DNA of 64,000 bases from Typha latifolia (Eukaryota > Streptophyta > Magnoliopsida > Poales > Typhaceae). The notes below the pieces were generated by a model. It was not told the DNA's origin. It ran no database searches and saw only the letters and a list, made by a program, of their open reading frames with translations. Shown here one piece after another: positions 59,425 to 64,000 of this stretch; position 1 is the stretch's first letter; each line of letters begins with the position of its first letter. A program made the translations under genes and the position numbers. Where the stretch lies: the NCBI GenBank assembly GCA_019914945.1, contig CM034099.1, positions 24,020,704-24,084,703 on the forward strand. Reading direction: 5' to 3'.

Positions 59425-59872
59425 CCTCACAGTTCAGTCCCCTACCACCCATCATATTTAATTTGGATTAATAGAATAGTTAGTGTGTACTTTCATTTTT
59501 GGGTGTTTTGGTTTCACAAGGGAAATATGCCGGCCAACGATTTCGGGTAGCTACCGCTCCGTCACTGGAAGCTTCGTGTCTTTGGCATCGTGTTATACCT
59601 TCCATGGAAACTCTCGTGGCCTGGATCGCCGTCGAATGGGAAATTCCCAACAATCAGTGGAGGAAGGCTTTGTCCGTCACCAACTGACCTCCTTTCTCCT
59701 CGAGCAGGTGGCTGCGGTGGTGAGGGGCCATTGGGTGCAGTCGGTGGATCGCCAAAGACGGTGATGGTCAATGGACTTACATTCCCCTTTCGTCGAGAAT
59801 CGTCGTAGAGGGCGAGTCGGGCTTGTGTTCAACTGAGCTCACTCCTTTTTTATTTTGGATTTTGGGTCGGGT
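59425..59872. other. Uncharacterised GC-richer sequence, possible transposon remnant
   Basis: Two overlapping plus-strand frames of about 60-90 codons occur (for example VIPSMETLVAWIAVEWEIPN), but neither resembles a known family and no start or splice context supports a gene. Confidence 0.3.
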
Positions 59873-59906
59873 TTGGTTGGGTTAGGAAAGACCTAACCCG
59901 AACCAA
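59873..59906. repeat. Short hairpin, GGGTTAGG with CCTAACCC
   Basis: An inverted repeat (TTGGTTGGGTTAGG and CCTAACCCGAACCAA) surrounds a 5-nt loop at the edge of the long direct repeat. Confidence 0.75.
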
Positions 59907-59950
59907 TAATCTAGCTAGGCTGCAACAGCAGCCCAAGCCTAGTTCAATCT

Positions 59951-60435
59951 TTAGGTTTGGGCCTTGGGCCTAACTCGTTGTTAGACTAGTGAGTTGTGGT
60001 CTAGCTATAGCCCAACCAAGTCCTTAGAATAGATTTTTATTTTAGAAATTATGATGTTGGTTAAATTTAAATATACTATTTATTTATTATTATGATGTTG
60101 GTTATTCTCCTTAGCGCATGGACTAGAGATTTCGATCATTTCACCTAGACTCAGGTGAATGGATTCACTCACATCTTTATTTGTCTTGTAATTCGTGCTT
60201 TTTTACCAAATCACGTATTTTTCTATGTGCAAATTGAATATTATACTTCTGTAAGCAAATTAAATATCATGTTTCGTGAGCAATATAACTTAGTGCATTG
60301 CTATACTTCACGCAAATAGCAATTTTATGACCATGATTATTAGTGAAAAAATATAAGTGATATTCATTATAACTTAGAGAATAATCCTGATATAGATCGC
60401 TTGTAACTTTCCATGATGACTCAAGTCTACCCGAT
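59951..60435. repeat. Diverged long direct repeat, copy A
   Basis: It starts with TTAGGTTTGGGCCTTGGG and includes TGCATTGCTATACTTC and GATGACTCAAGTCTACC. The same blocks recur in order from 61679 to about 62848. The copies could be old LTRs or a dispersed repeat. No primer-binding site or polyprotein is visible between them. Confidence 0.6.
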
Positions 60436-61678
60436 AGTCTAGGGGAGTCTTATTTTAGATAACTGTGGTGATTTTCTTAGGTGACTCTAGTCGGGTTAGT
60501 TTCAAATTAGATCAAAAGACTTCCTGTAATTACTAATCTCTTTCAACGGTTAATAAAAAAGACATGGTACATTTAACATATAGTGACACCTCATGGTAAC
60601 TCTTAGGAGAAGAGACATAGTACATTTATCACATAGTGATACCTTCCGATGACCCTAACCGGATCAATTATGAGAAAAAGACCCAAGCGTCATCTCGATA
60701 TAACTTCTAATTAATGTGGATCCATAGAACATTGACTAAATTGAAACATATGACATTATTAACATTGAGAAAATTTTAGTATATTGAAACAAAGCATGTT
60801 ATGAGATGACTTACATCATTATTATTATTGTTGTTATAAGTATGCTTAGTGAAATTATCATTTTATATCGTTGGACTTAGATTTGTTTAAAGTTATATCT
60901 ACAAATTTTGGATTTATTTGGCTTTTGAGTGAATTTCACTCATTGAGTTATAGTTGTTAGACTTAAATGACCCCTCTTCTAACATTTCAAGTACTAGTTA
61001 GCATGGCAACTGAGTAAGATGTACCGGGGCCTTTATCTCCACTTAGGATTTACCTTTTTATCTCTCAGTTGTATTAGTTTTTCTGTTCTAAAATATGTTA
61101 TTTCAATTTGGTTCGAGTCACATTACCGTTGACATTTTTTGGAGTTAAATATTCATATTAATATGTCAAATATATTGAGGTACATGGCCAATCATAATTT
61201 TGATTTCGGATTGTGACGATAAAGGTCATTGTACATGATCTCATACATGTAGCCTCGCTCAATCGTCTTCCTGACCAATGTCCCATCACCGCTATCAATG
61301 TCGATCGTGTCCAACCCTCTAATCGAGTTGCCTTTCTCGTAAGGAGTTTGTAGATGCCTTTTGTTGTTGCTTTCGTAGCCTAGTCGAGTGAAGTGTGCTC
61401 CACCGTGGCAGACAACCACAACGGGTGTACTCCTCCCTGTCTATTGCCTAGGCCGACAATTCTTCACCTTGTGTGGGTCGCGTGGAACCTAAGGGTCACA
61501 CTAATGGGATGATGTGAGCCATCAACGACCGCAAATCACCGACAAGCTCTTCCCTTGCCATGATCCGATGAAGATGATGCGATTGGGATCTAAAAGAGTT
61601 GGTGCAGCCCAAACCCAAGTTGGGTTTGGGTGAGATCTATGGTAGGGTTTGATGGGTACCCAACCTAATTTCTTTTTG
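60436..61678. other. Sequence between the repeat copies, with a degenerate ORF
   Basis: The minus-strand frame 61419-61192 reads KGNSIRGLDTIDIDSGDGT and YMYEIMYNDLYRH, which looks protein-like and continues upstream as VVVCHGGAHF. It has no clear start and I do not recognise it. A 51-bp-spaced repeat of ACATTTA..ACATAGTGA lies at about 60561-60640. Confidence 0.35.
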
Positions 61679-62848
61679 TTAGGTTTGGGCCTTGGCCTAA
61701 CTCAAGTACTGATTTTGGTGGACTTGTGAGCCTACAACACAACCCAAGTTCTTGGGCTTAAGTTTTGGCCCAAACTTGTTTAATTTTAAATTCAAAAACT
61801 TTGGTCTATTGTTTGATTAAGGGATAATTCTCTTTTTACATGTGACTTAAAATTGCTCAAATTGCATGTGACTTACACATCCATATGAGGGGTAAATATA
61901 TCGTGTTTTTATCACGTGACTATCACATAGCAACTTATAGATGAAAACAGTTAACAGAAACCTAACGGAATGGGTGGGGTGAGATATTTTTGATAGTTCA
62001 TGGGGAATATTATAGAAAATGATGGTAATTCACGAGGTGAAAAGAGAATTATTTCTAAATTAAAATATGAGTATTTAGAAATAAAAATGAAGATTTGTAC
62101 TCATATCTGGATTATTGACCACTGGTGAGTGGATTACTTATATATTTATCTTCTTGTAATTCATGATATAATTTTATTGTATTATGTTTGTGCAATATTA
62201 TATTTTATGCATTATGATTATCTTCGTGTTACGTTCTCCTTCGTGTTATAGTTCATAAAATATGAATCTTCATGCATTGTTATATTTCGGGCAAAAAACA
62301 ATTATGTTAGATCATGAATAGTTAGAGGAACATTAGTTATAAGCAACGATGACCATGTCGCGGCACTTGCCGGTCATGCCGTAAGAGGAGAGGAAAAGAA
62401 AAGAGATACTCATCTTCGCCTTCACCTCCGCCGTCGCTCGAGTGCGTCGAGTGCCCTAGCCCGAGGGAGAAGGGGAGAGAGAGAGAGATAAGTTATCGGT
62501 TAAAACTTAAGTTTCGGATCCGCAACTTAGGTTTTAACCGATAACTTCTCTCTCTCTCTTTCCTTCTCCCTCGGGCTAGGGTATTCGACGCGCTCGGGCA
62601 ACGGCGATGGCGATTGGCAATGGGTAGCTCGACGACAAGGTCGACGGCGAATGGCGGAACTATTAGGAGGGGTGCCGTGCGGCACCCCTCGTGCCATGTG
62701 CCGGTACGCCGGCAACATGGCAAGTGCCGATCGGCACGCCCCGTGCCAGTCGGCACGGCCATCCATGGTTATAAGTATGTAGGACTTTAAAAATAGACTC
62801 AGACTAAATATTTTTTGTGCATCTCCCTGTGATGACTCAAGCCTACCT
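61679..62848. repeat. Diverged long direct repeat, copy B, interrupted by a fold-back element
   Basis: The blocks of copy A recur here: TTAGGTTTGGGCCTTGG at 61679, TGCATTGTTATATTTC near 62273 and GATGACTCAAGCCTACC near 62831. The last two blocks are pushed apart by the element at 62344-62767. Confidence 0.6.
62344..62767. mobile_element. Fold-back / MITE-like element with 8-bp target duplication
   Basis: About 424 bp flanked on both sides by GTTATAAG (62336-62343 and 62768-62775). The ends are imperfect inverted repeats (CAACGATGACCATG inward from the left, CATGGATGGCCGTG from the right). The centre is a near-perfect inverted repeat of about 80 bp per arm around CGGATCCG (62515-62522). Most arm mismatches are transitions, as from methylated-cytosine decay. 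An 8-bp duplication suits hAT-type transposition, but the termini are not classic hAT. It has no coding capacity and so depends on other enzymes. Confidence 0.75.
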
Positions 62849-63182
62849 CAAAATGAGCACCCCTCATAACTTCTCTCTCAAGAGAGGCCATATTTTGTCC
62901 TTCTTGTTCGTTCTTTTACTGCCGTACTCACTAGGATCCTCTTCCAATTTCAAAGGACCGGCCAGATTAAAGGGTTGGGTCCCTCAGGTGAAGCCAAAAC
63001 TCCCAATCTGCAACTCGCGATCAAGACGCTCCTTTCTATCAAGGGCCCTCTTTCGATTCAAAACCTTCAGAATACCGCCTATCTCTTTGGTCTGATATCT
63101 CAAGCCTCTCTATCAACCAGGATAAGTCATACTTCAATCCTCTAACGGTTTCCATCTTTAATACTTAAGGCAGCCAATTTAG

Positions 63183-63780
63183 TTGCACTCTATGGTCAAA
63201 TTCCTGATCAAGTATCTAGAGCTTCCTCTAGAGCCTATTTGGTTGCACTTTATGTTTAATTCTCTGATCAAGTATCTAGGGATTCCTTTAAAGCCTGAGC
63301 CCATCCCCTCCTCTCAGGATCGGCAATTTATCGACAAATGTGATTCTAGACTGACTGACCAGAAGGCTAGGCCTCGTTTTGTTCAAGGAGGTCTTGTCAA
63401 ATTTCTCTTCCTACTTCTTCCGAGTCTTTTGAGCAACTTGCTATGTTGTGGTCATAATTGACTTCATATAAAAGGGCCTTCCTCAGAAAGGTGACAAGGT
63501 ACTGTTGTTTAGTCAATTGGGATATAGTGCGCAAACTTAAGGTCCATGGTGGGTTAGACATCCTTAACCTCAAATATTTCAATATGACCATTCTAGGGAA
63601 ATAGGGGCAGAACTATACCATCTTTGGGCTTTACTACAAGAGGAATAACTCGCTTAAGGAGCCTCCAAGTGTTGCTCTCCCATGTGGCGGGGAACCATTA
63701 GGTTGCTCAGGCCTTCCAAGTGAGGGTTAACTTCATACCGCCCAAGGGCAACTTGATTTGTCTTTAGCAAGGATCGGTAT
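63183..63780 (+). pseudogene. LINE (non-LTR retrotransposon) reverse transcriptase 3' relic
   Basis: The plus-strand translation has SLIKYLGIPLKPEPIPSSQ, then DKCDSRLTDQKARP and FVQGG. After frameshifts come LVNWDIV-like and KVHGGLDILNLKYFNM. These are the conserved blocks after the catalytic domain of plant L1-type LINE reverse transcriptase, near the end of ORF2. Frameshifts and stops break it. A 60-bp internal duplication (units at 63182 and 63242) repeats the IKYLG block. Confidence 0.75.
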
Positions 63781-64000
63781 CGGCTGCTCGTATAGGATCG
63801 GATTATATTTTAATTACGTAAAATTCTAAATATTATTTAAAAATGCAGAAAAATTTCTAAAAATTTAGAAAAAATGAGAGGAAAATAAGAAAATAAAAAT
63901 TACTCACATAGGAAGCCTAAAAACTTTAAAAAAATCTATTAACTTACTTAAAATTTAAAATTTTGATGAATATTGAGCTCTTTCTCCCCTCCCTTTCAAA
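63781..64000. other. AT-rich window end, no feature
   Basis: A-rich, low-complexity sequence after the LINE relic. It may include the LINE tail, but no clean poly(A) and target duplication were found. Confidence 0.35.

Noticed and set aside
62493..62766. Two overlapping minus-strand ORFs of 79-89 codons
   Set aside because: They lie inside the fold-back element and reflect its GC-rich inverted repeats.

Overview
This window is nuclear DNA from a flowering plant. Genes are split by many short GT-AG introns, intergenic DNA is AT-rich, and several genes (the calmodulin-like gene, the UPF0047 first exon, the receptor kinase) are GC-rich at third codon positions. That bias suggests a monocot, possibly a palm or banana relative, but this is inference. 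No prokaryotic or viral genome features were seen.

Layout. 852-7307 (+) is the 3' two-thirds of SKI3, the TPR subunit of the cytoplasmic SKI complex; its 5' end lies outside the window. 8060-10036 (+) encodes a plastid-targeted-looking UPF0047/YjbQ protein. 10604-11201 (-) is a calmodulin-like Ca2+ sensor. 12540-15023 (+) and 15574-17165 (-) are two tail-to-tail paralogous AVT3-type amino acid transporters. 17.2-20.6 kb holds only unresolved exon-like pieces. 20.6-21.1 kb is a piece of mitochondrial DNA (nad1 C-terminus plus a group II intron domain V). It lies directly before an intronless E-class PPR gene (21376-23565). 23.6-29.2 kb is AT-rich repeat DNA with an ABCG transporter relic. 29250-33074 (-) is an At1g76660-like proline/serine-rich protein. 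35281-37848 (+) is an intronless CrRLK1L (malectin-like) receptor kinase. 39404-51254 (+) is a complete 28-exon SMC4 condensin gene. A tRNA-Tyr-like gene with a GCA anticodon follows at 52.1 kb. From there to 64 kb I find no intact protein gene, only repeats: 130-bp tandem repeats, a diverged long direct repeat, a fold-back element with a target-site duplication, and a LINE relic.

The genes do not form a pathway, but part of the order looks ancient. SKI3, a CML38/39-like gene and an At1g76660-like gene appear here in the same order that I recall for Arabidopsis At1g76630-At1g76660, with the transporters, PPR gene and repeats interposed. I found no convincing undescribed biological system. The most unusual signals are the mitochondrial insert and the duplication-built upstream ORF at the PPR gene, the odd tRNA, and the fold-back element whose empty site is preserved in a nearby repeat copy. 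Exon boundaries were read by eye from splice signals and reading-frame continuity.
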